NCBI GenBank assembly: GCA_964390565.1
Contig: CAYMII010000005.1
Coordinates: 1-64,000 of the forward strand
Origin: UBA8529 sp964390565
Lineage (GTDB): Bacteria > Bacteroidota > Bacteroidia > Bacteroidales > Tenuifilaceae
DNA length: 64,000 bases
Direction: 5' to 3'
This document shows positions 45,024-54,407 of this stretch, piece by piece (position 1 is the first letter of the stretch; the number at the start of each line of letters is the position of its first letter). Under the pieces are notes generated by a model that saw only the letters and a program-made list of their open reading frames with translations, did not search any database and was not told where the DNA came from. Made by a program: the position numbers and the translations under genes.

Positions 45024-45843
45024 TTTGCTTTGAGTTTTCTATTAGTTTTCTTTCAGTTGCTTGCAACGATTTAATAACATAAACGTGATTAATCCGCTTG
45101 AAATCACACATAAGCTTCACCTTTACAACGTAAAAACTACCATCTTTCAATTTAAATTCTTCAATTGTTCCTAATGGTATACCTGGAGGGAAAATAGGGG
45201 AAAAACCACTTGTGACTATTGTATCGCCTTGAGTTAAGCTAACATGCTGAGGAATTTCGTAAAGGGTTGCTTCTCTGTAATTATCACCATCCCAGCGTAA
45301 TGAGCCAAAAATCCCCGAACGACGATGCTTCGCCGAAATTTTTAAATCTGTATTGAGTAATGAAATTACTGTCGAGAAATTGCTCGACACAGAAGCAATT
45401 ACACCAATAATTCCATCCTTCGTTACCACTCCCATTTCAGGCTTCACCCCATCATTCGACCCAACATTGAGGGTTAAAAAGTTATTCTGCCGATTAACGG
45501 AGTTATTAACCACTTTCGCAGTAGAGTAGGTGAATTTAGACCCGCCAATAGAATCGCTTAAAATCTGTTTGTTGGCTTCAAGTCGATTGTTGAGTTTTGC
45601 AATTTCATTCCTAAGCGCTACATTTTCAAGTCTTAGCTCAATATTGTTTTGTTTCAGATTAAGATAGTTTCCAACACTGCTTAACTGGTTATCAATAACG
45701 CTAACTAGCCCACGGCTAAATTTGCCAAAACTAGCCTTTTGGTAATAGTTGTGATCTACCAATAACCATATTGAAAAGCCTTCTAAGAGAACAAAAAGAA
45801 TCAAAAAATGATACTTCTCAAGAAATCGTAAAAGGCTATTCAT
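45016..45843 (-). CDS. mreC: Rod-shape-determining protein MreC
   Basis: A 275-residue periplasmic scaffold that connects MreB and MreD with PBP2. One N-terminal membrane anchor (FLILFVLLEGFSIWLLV), a coiled coil at about residues 58-95 (NIELRLENVALRNEIAKLNNRLEAN) and the two six-stranded beta barrels (FLTLNVGSNDGVKPEMGVVTKDGIIGVI, then IFGSLRWDG). The ordering mreB-mreC-mreD is conserved. The gap to mreB is 33 bases. Confidence 0.93.
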   Translation of the reverse strand: MNSLLRFLEKYHFLILFVLLEGFSIWLLVDHNYYQKASFGKFSRGLVSVIDNQLSSVGNYLNLKQNNIELRLENVALRNEIAKLNNRLEANKQILSDSIGGSKFTYSTAKVVNNSVNRQNNFLTLNVGSNDGVKPEMGVVTKDGIIGVIASVSSNFSTVISLLNTDLKISAKHRRSGIFGSLRWDGDNYREATLYEIPQHVSLTQGDTIVTSGFSPIFPPGIPLGTIEEFKLKDGSFYVVKVKLMCDFKRINHVYVIKSLQATERKLIENSKQNE

Positions 45844-45876
45844 TGGTTTCTAATCTGAAGGTTGATGTTGTAATTT

Positions 45877-46899
45877 TTATCTCATTAGGAATGGGAATCG
45901 ATCCACATTCTTAAGGGCGATACCCGTTCCCCTTGCAACAGCATGTAAAGGATCTTCGGCTACTCTAAACTTGATATTAATCTTATCGGTTAAGCGCTTG
46001 TCAAGACCTTTTAGTAATCCGCCACCACCAGCAAGGTAGATACCTTTCTTCACTATATCAGCATAAAGTTCAGGAGGCGTTTGCTCAAGAACACCAAGAA
46101 TAGCCGCTTCAACCTTCGATATCGATTTGTCGAGACAGTGTGCAATTTCTTGATAAGAGATAGGCACCTCAATTGGTAACGCAGTCATAAGGTTTGGTCC
46201 ACGAACAATGAAATCGGCAGGTGGATTCTCCAAATCAGGAAGAGCCGAGCCTACTGCAATTTTAATATCCTCTGCAGTGCGTTCTCCAATCTTTATATTA
46301 TGCTGATGACGCATGTAAGCTTGAATATCGGCAGTGAATCCATCACCGGCGATACGAATTGACTTATTACAAACAATACCGCCAAGCGCGATAACAGCAA
46401 TCTCAGTTGTACCACCTCCTATGTCTACTACCATGTTTCCTTCAGGAGCTTCAACATCAAGGCCAATACCAAGCGCAGCAGCCATAGGCTCGTAAATCAT
46501 GTAAACATCACGACCGCCAGCGTGCTCCGAAGAGTCACGAACCGCACGAATCTCAACCTCGGTACTTCCGCTAGGAATACATACAACCATTCGAAGTGAT
46601 GGTGAGAAAAGCCTGTTTTTAGGGTTGATCATCTTGATCATCCCGCGAATCATCTGCTCGGCCGCGTTAAAGTCAGCGATTACACCATCACGAAGAGGGC
46701 GAATTGTTCTGATGTTTTCATGTGTTTTACCATGCATCTGCCTCGCTTGCTCACCAATTGCAATAAGTTTATTGGTTGCTGTATCGATTGCAACAATCGA
46801 GGGCTCATCAACGACAATCTTGTCGTTGTGTATGATGATGGTGTTGGCTGTTCCTAGGTCAATGGCCAACTCTTGTGTTAAGAATGAAAAAACTCCCAT
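45877..46899 (-). CDS. mreB: Rod-shape-determining actin homologue MreB
   Basis: Actin-like ATPase that forms membrane-bound filaments directing elongasome movement. The phosphate-1 motif AIDLGTANTIIIHNDKIVVDEPS, phosphate-2 MVVDIGGGTTEIAVIALG and adenosine motif GIYLAGGGGLLKGLDKRL are intact. A short N-terminal amphipathic stretch (MGVFSFLTQE) precedes the core. The length of 340 residues is normal. It follows purH by 18 bases. Confidence 0.97.
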   Translation of the reverse strand: MGVFSFLTQELAIDLGTANTIIIHNDKIVVDEPSIVAIDTATNKLIAIGEQARQMHGKTHENIRTIRPLRDGVIADFNAAEQMIRGMIKMINPKNRLFSPSLRMVVCIPSGSTEVEIRAVRDSSEHAGGRDVYMIYEPMAAALGIGLDVEAPEGNMVVDIGGGTTEIAVIALGGIVCNKSIRIAGDGFTADIQAYMRHQHNIKIGERTAEDIKIAVGSALPDLENPPADFIVRGPNLMTALPIEVPISYQEIAHCLDKSISKVEAAILGVLEQTPPELYADIVKKGIYLAGGGGLLKGLDKRLTDKINIKFRVAEDPLHAVARGTGIALKNVDRFPFLMR

Positions 46900-46917
46900 A
46901 TTTTGATTTTATTATTT

Positions 46918-48444
46918 CTAGTGTTTAAAATGTCTAATTCCTGTTGCGACCATGGCCACTCCATGCTCATTGCAATAATCGATACTCTTTTGATCGTTAA
47001 CCGAGCCACCGGGTTGAACAACTGCGGTAATACCTGCATTGTGGGCAATCTCAACGCAATCGGGGAATGGGAAAAATGCGTCCGATGCCATTGCAGCGCC
47101 CTTTAGATCGAAACCAAAGTTGGTAGCCTTTTCAATAGCATGTTTTAGCGCATCAACTCTTGATGTTTGTCCAACTCCACTTGCAACCAATTGCTGATTT
47201 TTAGCAAACACGATGGCATTCGATTTCGAATGTTTTACAATCTTGTTGGCAAATACCAAATCGTTCAGCTCTTCACTTGTTGGCGCTTTTACGGTAATAG
47301 GCTTCATGTCCTTTACAGTTTCAATGCTTGCATCGCGTTCTTGAACAAGCGCACCAGAAAGCATTGATTTATATTGATATTTTGGCAAATCAAAATTCTT
47401 CTGAATAAGAATAATCCTATTCTTTTTGCTTGTGAGTATCGATAATGATTCGCTTTGATAACCCGGAGCAATAACCACCTCGAAGAATAGCGAATTCATT
47501 GCCTCTGCTGTTTTTACATCAACCATTCGGTTAACAACAATTACGCCTCCAAATGCTGAAACAGGATCGCCAGCAAGGGCATCGTGCCAAGCCTGCTCAA
47601 GTGAAGCGCGTGAGGCCAAACCACAAGCATTATTGTGCTTTAAGATAGCAACAGTTGGCTCTTGGAATTCAGCGATAAGGTTAACAGCAGCATCAATATC
47701 TAATAGATTGTTGTATGAAATTTCCTTCCCATGGATTTGTTCGAAAAGATTCTCGAATGAACCATAAAAAACTCCTTTTTGATGTGGGTTCTCGCCATAT
47801 CGAAGAACTTTATTATTCTGAATACTCTGCTTGAATGCTGGTTTTGGAAAATCGCCACTAAAGTAGTTGAAAATGGCCACATCGTAATTTGATGTAGTAT
47901 TGAATGCCTCGGCAGCAAACCTTCTTCTATCCTCGATGCTCGATGCACCATTCTTTGATTCTAAAATCTCTATAAGATCGCCATATTGATTGCGTGACGA
48001 AACGATGATAACATCTTTAAAGTTCTTAGCAGCAGCACGAATAAGCGACACACCACCAATATCGATCTTTTCGATAATATCAGCCTCCTTTGCACCCGAA
48101 GCAACTGTCTCCTCGAATGGGTAAAGGTCAACAATCACTAAATCTATTTCGGGTATTTGGTACTCTTGGAGTTGAAACAAATCGTTCTCATTATTGCGAC
48201 GAGCAAGAATTCCACCAAAAACTTTAGGGTGTAATGTTTTAACTCTTCCGCCTAGAATTGATGGGTATGAAGTCAACTCTTCAACAGGAGTTGCCTCAAC
48301 ACCACACTCGCTAATAAAACTCAGCGTTCCGCCAGTCGAGTATATCTGAACGTTGAGTCGTTTGAGCTCTTGCACAATTTTATCGAGATTTTCTTTATAG
48401 AAAACTGATATTAGCGCTGTCTTAATTTGTTTTAACTCATTCAT
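46918..48444 (-). CDS. purH: Bifunctional AICAR transformylase/IMP cyclohydrolase
   Basis: Catalyses the last two steps of IMP synthesis. The N-terminal cyclohydrolase domain shows TALISVFYKENLDKIV, YSTGGT and GGRVKTLHPKVFGG. The C-terminal transformylase has LRYGENPHQKG, AILKHNNACGLA and SDAFFPFPD, ending with GVAMVATGIRHFKH. The length of 508 residues is typical. It heads the shape operon purH-mreBCD-mrdA-rodA, an arrangement seen in other Bacteroidota; the link is probably co-regulation with growth rather than a direct functional one. Confidence 0.97.
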   Translation of the reverse strand: MNELKQIKTALISVFYKENLDKIVQELKRLNVQIYSTGGTLSFISECGVEATPVEELTSYPSILGGRVKTLHPKVFGGILARRNNENDLFQLQEYQIPEIDLVIVDLYPFEETVASGAKEADIIEKIDIGGVSLIRAAAKNFKDVIIVSSRNQYGDLIEILESKNGASSIEDRRRFAAEAFNTTSNYDVAIFNYFSGDFPKPAFKQSIQNNKVLRYGENPHQKGVFYGSFENLFEQIHGKEISYNNLLDIDAAVNLIAEFQEPTVAILKHNNACGLASRASLEQAWHDALAGDPVSAFGGVIVVNRMVDVKTAEAMNSLFFEVVIAPGYQSESLSILTSKKNRIILIQKNFDLPKYQYKSMLSGALVQERDASIETVKDMKPITVKAPTSEELNDLVFANKIVKHSKSNAIVFAKNQQLVASGVGQTSRVDALKHAIEKATNFGFDLKGAAMASDAFFPFPDCVEIAHNAGITAVVQPGGSVNDQKSIDYCNEHGVAMVATGIRHFKH

Positions 48445-48698
48445 AGTCAGTAAAACTGTTCTATTTGGTGGTATTAAAAAACCTTTTGATAATCTCGGCT
48501 GTAAATTTGGCTAAAAGCATTGAATTAACCATTATACAAAGGGCTTAAATTATAAAAAAATAAATTATTTTTTAACAATTTTGTGTTGAAATCTAATTCT
48601 TGCGGTAAATGATGTTGTTCGTAGAGTATAAATTCCCTTTAACAATAGCGTTCACAGTATTTAACAATGATACTAAAGTGAGATACTATCTTTTTAAT

Positions 48699-48706
48699 TA
48701 CCTTTG
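48699..48706 (+). promoter_or_regulatory. Candidate -7 element upstream of the ABC permease
   Basis: TACCTTTG fits TAnnTTTG and lies 38 bases before the start codon at 48744. No TTTG is found 19 bases further upstream. The remainder of the 48445-48743 gap is AT-rich and holds nothing else recognisable. Confidence 0.45.
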
Positions 48707-48743
48707 ACCATTATAGCTATCAAATACTACTATTAAAAATTAT

Positions 48744-50012
48744 ATGAAGAAGACATTTAAAACTATTATTATCCTAGTAAAAGTTGCTCGGGAAAGCATG
48801 CAATTTGCTTACCATGCAATTTCGGTTAATAAACTTCGTACTTTCCTCTCGCTATTTGGAATCACCATCGGGATTTTTGCTATCATTTCTGTTTTTACAA
48901 TTTTAGATAGTTTGGAGAAGAATGTTAGGGATAGCATTCAATCGCTTGGCGATAACGTTGTATACGTTCAAAAATGGCCATGGGGTGGTAATGGCGAGTA
49001 TCCTTGGTGGAAGTACATGAATAGACCTCAGCCGAATTTAAAGGATATGGCTGAAATACGTAGACGAAGCAGCTTAGCTGAGTCATCCGTATTCTGTATT
49101 TATTTTAGAAAGACAGTTAAATACCAACGAAACGAAGTTGCAACACAACTAATTGAAGGGGTTAGCGATGGATACGATTTGGTTAAAGTGTTTGATATTG
49201 AACAAGGGCGATTCTTTACATCTTTCGAGTTAAGTTCTAGTAGGGGTGTAGCAATTCTCGGAAATAAACTTGCTAACGATTTATTCCAAGGAGCAGATCC
49301 AATAGGTAAATATATAAAGATTGCTGGAAGAAAAGCAATGGTGGTTGGCGTGTTTAAGAAAGAGGGCAAATCTGCAATTGGCGAAAATAGTCATGACGAA
49401 ATGGTGATTGTTCCTGTTGGTCTTGCAAATACTATTGTTGATCCTGATAGAGCTGGTCCGCTTATCATGGTTAAAGCAAAAAATGGTGTTGCTACCGATG
49501 ATTTAAATGACGAGTTGAGGGGCATCCTTCGTTCTTATCACAAAATCAAACCACTAGATGATGAGGATTTCGCGTTAAACCAAATAAGCCTTATTAAAGC
49601 AGGGATAGATGCAATTTTTGGCGCAATAAATTTGGGCGGTGGAATAATCGCTTTCTTCTCAATCCTTGTTGGTGGTTTTGGTATTGCAAACATCATGTTT
49701 GTATCAGTTAAAGAGCGCACAAGCATAATTGGAGTGCAAAAGGCACTTGGTGCAAAGAGATATTTCATCCTTATACAGTTCCTTTACGAATCGGTATTAT
49801 TAGCAGTTGCTGGTGGAGTAATTGGTTTGCTTTTGATATTTATAGGAACGGTGCTAATATCAGCTACTACAGATTTCTCAATCAGTTTAACTCTGGCAAA
49901 CATAATCAGAGGGGTACTAATCTCAGCAACAATAGGTATAGTTTCAGGATTTATTCCTGCGTGGATTGCATCAAGGTTAAACCCTGTTGAGGCAATTAAT
50001 ACAAAAGGGTAA
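48744..50012 (+). CDS. MacB/FtsX-type ABC transporter permease
   Basis: A 422-residue inner-membrane permease. After a short cytoplasmic lead comes the first helix (LRTFLSLFGITIGIFAIISVFTIL), then a MacB periplasmic core (about residues 55-270, with RGVAILGNKLANDLF and GKYIKIAGRKAMVVGVF). Three C-terminal helices follow with the FtsX block FGIANIMFVSVKERTSIIGVQKALGAKR. Such permeases act in efflux or lipoprotein extraction with a LolD/MacB-type ATPase. No ATPase or periplasmic adaptor gene is adjacent here. Confidence 0.9.
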   Translation: MKKTFKTIIILVKVARESMQFAYHAISVNKLRTFLSLFGITIGIFAIISVFTILDSLEKNVRDSIQSLGDNVVYVQKWPWGGNGEYPWWKYMNRPQPNLKDMAEIRRRSSLAESSVFCIYFRKTVKYQRNEVATQLIEGVSDGYDLVKVFDIEQGRFFTSFELSSSRGVAILGNKLANDLFQGADPIGKYIKIAGRKAMVVGVFKKEGKSAIGENSHDEMVIVPVGLANTIVDPDRAGPLIMVKAKNGVATDDLNDELRGILRSYHKIKPLDDEDFALNQISLIKAGIDAIFGAINLGGGIIAFFSILVGGFGIANIMFVSVKERTSIIGVQKALGAKRYFILIQFLYESVLLAVAGGVIGLLLIFIGTVLISATTDFSISLTLANIIRGVLISATIGIVSGFIPAWIASRLNPVEAINTKG

Positions 50013-50091
50013 AAATGTGTTGATGTGGCGCCGTTTTGCGGTGTTGCTGAAAAAAAATAATAATTTAAACTGCTTTACAATTATACTTATA

Positions 50092-50170
50092 GTTTCTTTG
50101 TGATTCTTTGAGACTTAGAGCCTTTGTGGCTAATTCTTGCCACGAAGACACAAAAGCACGAAGGTCTCAC
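50092..50170. repeat. Dispersed CTTTGTGG/CCACGAAG intergenic repeat
   Basis: The units TTTCTTTGTGATTCTTTGAGAC and CCTTTGTGGC are followed by the complementary GCCACGAAG, CACAAAAGCACGAAGG and TCTCACCAAGA, forming an interrupted dyad. It is similar in style to the block at 17585-17680. The rest of the 50013-50250 gap shows no gene. Confidence 0.55.
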
Positions 50171-50250
50171 CAAGATAAACACATCATTCTAGCATAGAGC
50201 AGATTGTGTTTGATGATTATCAAGATACCCTATTAGCACAACTGGTTGAT

Positions 50251-51039
50251 TTACTTTTTAAAGGAATTCATTTGGCTTTCAACCTCATTGGTTAGGTCGA
50301 TGAATTCCTTTACGCTTAATCGCTCAGGACGAAGTTCTGAAAATCTTGGCGATAGTTCAACATTATGAAAAACCGAGCGAATTGAGTTTCGAAGCGTTTT
50401 TCGTCGTTGATTAAATCCTGCCTTTACCACTTTAACAAATAGTTCTTCGTTGCAATCTAACTTCACAACGTTATTGCGTTCTAATCTAATTACTGCAGAC
50501 TTAACCTTTGGTGGAGGCGTGAAAACGCCTTCGTTTACAGTGAAAAGGTATTTAATATCGAAATAGGCTTGAAGCAAAACGCTTAAAATGCCATAGGTTT
50601 TTGTCCCCGGTTTCTCGCTTATTCGCTGGGCAACCTCTTTCTGAATCATGCAAACAACTTCGCTAACAGAATCCTTATTCTCGAGAACTTTAAAAAAGAT
50701 TTGCGAAGAGATATTGTATGGGAAATTTCCGATAATGGCTAAGTTTCCTTGAAACTTATCTTTGAGATTTAACTCCAAAAAATCGCCTAGAATTAAATTG
50801 GGCGATAATGCGGGTAATGTTTTATTTAGATATTCAACCGACTCGGAATCAACTTCAGCAGCATAAAACTTGTTGCCAAATTTCTCATGTAATCCAAAAG
50901 TAATCACGCCCATGCCCGGACCAATCTCAAGGATGAAATCCGATTTGTCGGCCTTCAAACTATCAACTATTCGATTAGCAATGTTTTTATCGTTAAGGAA
51001 ATGTTGTCCAAGTTGCTTTTTGGGTCGTACTGCTGGCAT
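50251..51039 (-). CDS. rsmA: 16S rRNA (adenine1518-N6/adenine1519-N6)-dimethyltransferase
   Basis: Dimethylates two adjacent adenines in the 3' hairpin of 16S rRNA late in small-subunit assembly. The N-terminus KKQLGQHFLNDKNIANRIV, SAM motif I (ILEIGPGMGVITFGL) and the catalytic loop GNFPYNISSQIFFK are diagnostic. The C-terminal helical domain contains FNQRRKTLRNSI. The length of 262 residues is normal. It is divergent from the next gene. Confidence 0.96.
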   Translation of the reverse strand: MPAVRPKKQLGQHFLNDKNIANRIVDSLKADKSDFILEIGPGMGVITFGLHEKFGNKFYAAEVDSESVEYLNKTLPALSPNLILGDFLELNLKDKFQGNLAIIGNFPYNISSQIFFKVLENKDSVSEVVCMIQKEVAQRISEKPGTKTYGILSVLLQAYFDIKYLFTVNEGVFTPPPKVKSAVIRLERNNVVKLDCNEELFVKVVKAGFNQRRKTLRNSIRSVFHNVELSPRFSELRPERLSVKEFIDLTNEVESQMNSFKK

Positions 51040-51150
51040 TTGTTTAAGTTTGATGCAAAGGTGAGTTTTTTATGGCAGCGATGCAAATCTGTTAAATAAT
51101 GAACAGCCATCAACTTTAAAATTATATCTTAGCAAACAAAACGCCGATAC

Positions 51151-52101
51151 TTGCAAAGAAGTCATAAGATAGCATTAAGAATTGCAATTGCATTATTTGC
51201 CTACTCGTTTATTGCCATTAAAATTGGATGGAATGGGTTGGGGGATATCTCCAACATTCTTGAAAAATCATTATCATCACAAAACCTATATTGGGTAATC
51301 TTAACCATCGCCCTGATGCCTATAGTATGGGCGCTTGAAGCAATAAAGTGGCGATTTATTTTATCTGATTACACTCAGATATCCTTCGGGAGAAGCTGGC
51401 GATCGGTCTGGTATGGTGTTGTTGCTGGCCATTTGACTCCAAATCGGATTGGTGAATCTATCGGACGACTTGCTTTAATTGAGCCAGAAGCCAGAGGCAA
51501 GGCAGGCTTCTTAGCCATCTGGTGCAGCTTTACGCAACAAATGGCAACCTTACTTTTTGGTTTAATTGGAGTAGTTTGGTGGCTAAGCGTAAAAGGTTTT
51601 AACCTACTACCCTCAAGTATACCAGACTGGCTAATAATAGCTGTTGTTTTACTTTGGATAACATTTCTGCTCTTTGGAATCTTTAAAATTAATTGGCTGT
51701 CGCGCTGGGTTGAGCGTTTTCAATGGTTTCAAAGGTTACTTAATACCGAAAAGTTGAACCTTCATATTAAATTATCAACATATCTTCTTGTACAGTTAAT
51801 TAGTATACTTCGATACGCGATTTTTTCAACACAATATGTGATCCTAATTCGCTTATTTGGTGTTGCTGCAAATCCAATCGATTTGTATGCAATTGTGGCG
51901 CTGACCTATTTTTTCACAAGCCTAGTTCCTACTTTTTCTGCAAGCGAGATTGGTGTAAAAGCAGGATTTGCCATCTGGTTTGCCGCAATGGTTTCAGATA
52001 ATGCTTTGGGTGTTACTGCTGCATCTCTATTTCTTTGGATATTAAATCTAGCAATTCCTGCCCTTATAGCTGCTTGGTTCCCATGGAAGGGAGAAGAATA
52101 G
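51151..52101 (+). CDS. Flippase-like (UPF0104/LPG-synthase TM region) membrane protein
   Basis: A 316-residue protein with about eight hydrophobic helices, of the family named after the membrane part of lysylphosphatidylglycerol synthase (MprF). Recognisable pieces are ALEAIKWRFIL, GVVAGHLTPNRIGESIGRLALI and TYFFTSLVPTFSASEIGVKAG. It lacks the aminoacyl-transferase domain, so a lipid or glycolipid transport role is inferred. The start is probably TTG at 51151: a stop lies seven codons upstream in frame and the next Met would remove the first helix. Confidence 0.85.
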   Translation: MQRSHKIALRIAIALFAYSFIAIKIGWNGLGDISNILEKSLSSQNLYWVILTIALMPIVWALEAIKWRFILSDYTQISFGRSWRSVWYGVVAGHLTPNRIGESIGRLALIEPEARGKAGFLAIWCSFTQQMATLLFGLIGVVWWLSVKGFNLLPSSIPDWLIIAVVLLWITFLLFGIFKINWLSRWVERFQWFQRLLNTEKLNLHIKLSTYLLVQLISILRYAIFSTQYVILIRLFGVAANPIDLYAIVALTYFFTSLVPTFSASEIGVKAGFAIWFAAMVSDNALGVTAASLFLWILNLAIPALIAAWFPWKGEE

Positions 52102-52161
52102 CTAAAACAAAATCACCTTACGCTCTTTTTCCTTACTTTTATTGTCAAAACGAAAGGGAAT

Positions 52162-53295
52162 ATGAGTGCCTACCAAAAGCCTAACGGCTCATATATCAGC
52201 TACTTTAGCAACATGGTTAAGCAAAAAGGCGGAATCAACCTTGCCCAAGGAATTCCGGGCTTTGATCCTCCTACAGAATTGATATCCCGATTAAAGGATG
52301 CTGCAGATCTAAAAGTACATCAATACGCTCCCGGGGTTGGCAATTTCCAACTGCTCGACTTAATTGCTTCGCAATATAAAGTCTCAACCAATAATCTTTT
52401 AGTGGTACAAGGGGCAACCGAATCGTTATCGTTGATTTACACTTACATCAACAAACTTTTGAGTGGCAAATTTGCTGTATTATCATTTGAACCTGCTTAC
52501 GAGAGCTATCTTCAACTCCCAAAAATATTTGGACAAAAATTCATTCATTACCCTTTAAACAATAACAATTCAGTTTCTTTTGATGAATTATCAAAAACAA
52601 TAAAGGACGAAGAGGTAAAACTAGTTTTCGTTAGTTCACCCGGAAATCCTTATGGAAAAATTTGGAGCAAACACGAGGTTGACGAATTGATAAAACAATC
52701 TGAAAAGTTAGGGTTTTATATCGTCTTTGATGCCGTTTACGAGTCGCTCTATTTCAACGAACCACCTTACATCCCTTACGATAGGCTTTCGCCTAATCTG
52801 TTTATCGCAAATAGCTTTTCTAAGATGCTTTGCATTACAGGCTGGCGAATTGGATATCTTATTTCGCATGAAAGTCATATGGATGGAATAAAATCGATAC
52901 ACGATTACATAGGGCTTTGTGCCCCATCGTTGTTCCAACATGCTCTTGCCGATTATTTAAAAGAAAGCGGGTTTGCCAAGGATTTTTCAGCATCATTTCG
53001 GTCAAACGTTAAAACCTCTTTTGATACATTAACACAAACGCTAGTACAATTGGGATTTTTAATCCCAACGATTGATGGTGGTTGCTTTGTTTGGGCAAAA
53101 CTGCCACAAGGCTGGAATGATGGGTTCGAGTTTGCATCGCAACTTTACGAAGAGCAACAAGTTGCTGTAATTTCAGGCGAGCATTTTAGCATCAATAAAA
53201 AAGATTGGATACGATTTAACGTTGCTCGTCCATTAAACGAGATTGAAGCTGCTTGTAAAGGTTTGAAAACTTTTTTCGAAACACATAAGCCATGA
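52162..53295 (+). CDS. Class I/II PLP aminotransferase (methionine/KAT-like)
   Basis: A 377-residue fold-type-I aminotransferase. The N-terminus ends INLAQGIPGFDPPTEL, typical of the YbdL/kynurenine-aminotransferase branch. The blocks HQYAPGVGNFQLLDLIA, SSPGNPYGKIW and the PLP lysine in NSFSKMLCITGWRIGYL are intact, and the C-terminal Arg in WIRFNVARP binds the substrate carboxylate. Methionine transamination is a reasonable guess from the family. It overlaps the following glycosyltransferase gene by 4 bases (ATGA). Confidence 0.9.
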   Translation: MSAYQKPNGSYISYFSNMVKQKGGINLAQGIPGFDPPTELISRLKDAADLKVHQYAPGVGNFQLLDLIASQYKVSTNNLLVVQGATESLSLIYTYINKLLSGKFAVLSFEPAYESYLQLPKIFGQKFIHYPLNNNNSVSFDELSKTIKDEEVKLVFVSSPGNPYGKIWSKHEVDELIKQSEKLGFYIVFDAVYESLYFNEPPYIPYDRLSPNLFIANSFSKMLCITGWRIGYLISHESHMDGIKSIHDYIGLCAPSLFQHALADYLKESGFAKDFSASFRSNVKTSFDTLTQTLVQLGFLIPTIDGGCFVWAKLPQGWNDGFEFASQLYEEQQVAVISGEHFSINKKDWIRFNVARPLNEIEAACKGLKTFFETHKP

Positions 53296-54407
53296 TGATT
53301 GTTGGGATAATTGCGCTGATTTCAATACTCTACATCTCAATAATTATATCTTTTACAATTGGGTTAAAAAGGTTATTTACAAAAAAGACGAGGGAACCTG
53401 ATAAACTGGAGAAGTTAAGCCTTGTTATCGCTTTTAGAAACGAGGCTAAAAATCTTCCTTCACTTTTAGATGCATTACAAAACCAGACGCTCTCTAATGA
53501 TTTATTAGAGATAATTCTTGTCAACGACCATTCAACCGATAACTCTATTTCTATAGCAAGAGAATATTCTATAAAAGCCCAAAACATAAGGGTTATTGAA
53601 CTACCCAATGAATTAAATGGGAAAAAAGCCGCATTATCATTTGGGTTTGGGCTTGCAGCTAATCCGATAATTGTATTTACTGATGCCGATTGTGTTCCAT
53701 CAAATCGATGGCTGGATTCTATATCACACCTTTCTGGCAGTGGAGCTGATTTTATTGTTGGAGCAGTAACCATGACAACTGATGATAGTTTTGCAAGCAA
53801 AATTCAATCGCTTGAATATGCTAGTTTGATAGCAACGGCAGCAGGTTCGTGTGGTATTAATCATCCAATTATTGCCAGTTCGGCAAATCTTGCTTTCAGA
53901 AAAGGTGTTTTTGAAAATATCTACAATCAATTAAATCCGATGGTTTCCTCGGGTGATGATATGTTTCTACTTCATCAGGCAAAAAGAGTTAAAGGTTGTA
54001 AAGTTTCATTTTTAAACGATGCTGATGCTATTGTTCGAACAGGAACAGTATCAAACATTTCAGGAGCATTAAATCAGCGTAAGCGCTGGGCATCCAAATC
54101 AATTTACTACAAGGATTTTGACACTATTTTTGTCGGACTTACAGTTCTTCTATTTAATCTTATGCTAATAGCTCTTCTTTTATGGGCAATATTCGATATT
54201 CGACTTTTACTACTCTATGCTATTCTATTGATTATTAAATCATCAGTTGATTTTCTCTTTATCAGCAATTACCTGAAGTTTACCAACCAAGCAAAACTTT
54301 TAAGGATTTTTCTACCTTTACAACTGCTATACCCACTGTATGCTGTTTACTCTTTTACTGCGGGAATAGTAAATAAAGGGAACTGGAAAGGACGAAAAAT
54401 ACATTGA
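53292..54407 (+). CDS. GT2 family membrane glycosyltransferase
   Basis: A 371-residue processive-type GT2 enzyme. One N-terminal helix, then the GT-A domain with LVIAFRNEAKNLPSLLDAL, ILVNDHSTDNS, the metal motif FTDADCVPSN and the acceptor motif QRKRWASK (Q-x2-RW). Two or three C-terminal helices follow. The substrate is unknown; close relatives decorate cell-surface glycans or glycolipids. It is translationally coupled to both neighbours: the start overlaps the aminotransferase stop and its own stop overlaps the next start. Confidence 0.88.
   Translation: MMIVGIIALISILYISIIISFTIGLKRLFTKKTREPDKLEKLSLVIAFRNEAKNLPSLLDALQNQTLSNDLLEIILVNDHSTDNSISIAREYSIKAQNIRVIELPNELNGKKAALSFGFGLAANPIIVFTDADCVPSNRWLDSISHLSGSGADFIVGAVTMTTDDSFASKIQSLEYASLIATAAGSCGINHPIIASSANLAFRKGVFENIYNQLNPMVSSGDDMFLLHQAKRVKGCKVSFLNDADAIVRTGTVSNISGALNQRKRWASKSIYYKDFDTIFVGLTVLLFNLMLIALLLWAIFDIRLLLLYAILLIIKSSVDFLFISNYLKFTNQAKLLRIFLPLQLLYPLYAVYSFTAGIVNKGNWKGRKIH

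Noticed and set aside
48609..48707. 32-codon plus-strand frame upstream of the ABC permease
   Set aside because: It ends inside the candidate promoter -7 element and has no family resemblance; probably chance in AT-rich DNA.
53330..53800. 156-codon minus-strand ORF inside the GT2 gene
   Set aside because: It is antisense to the clear GT2 motifs and has no family resemblance of its own; it is a shadow frame.
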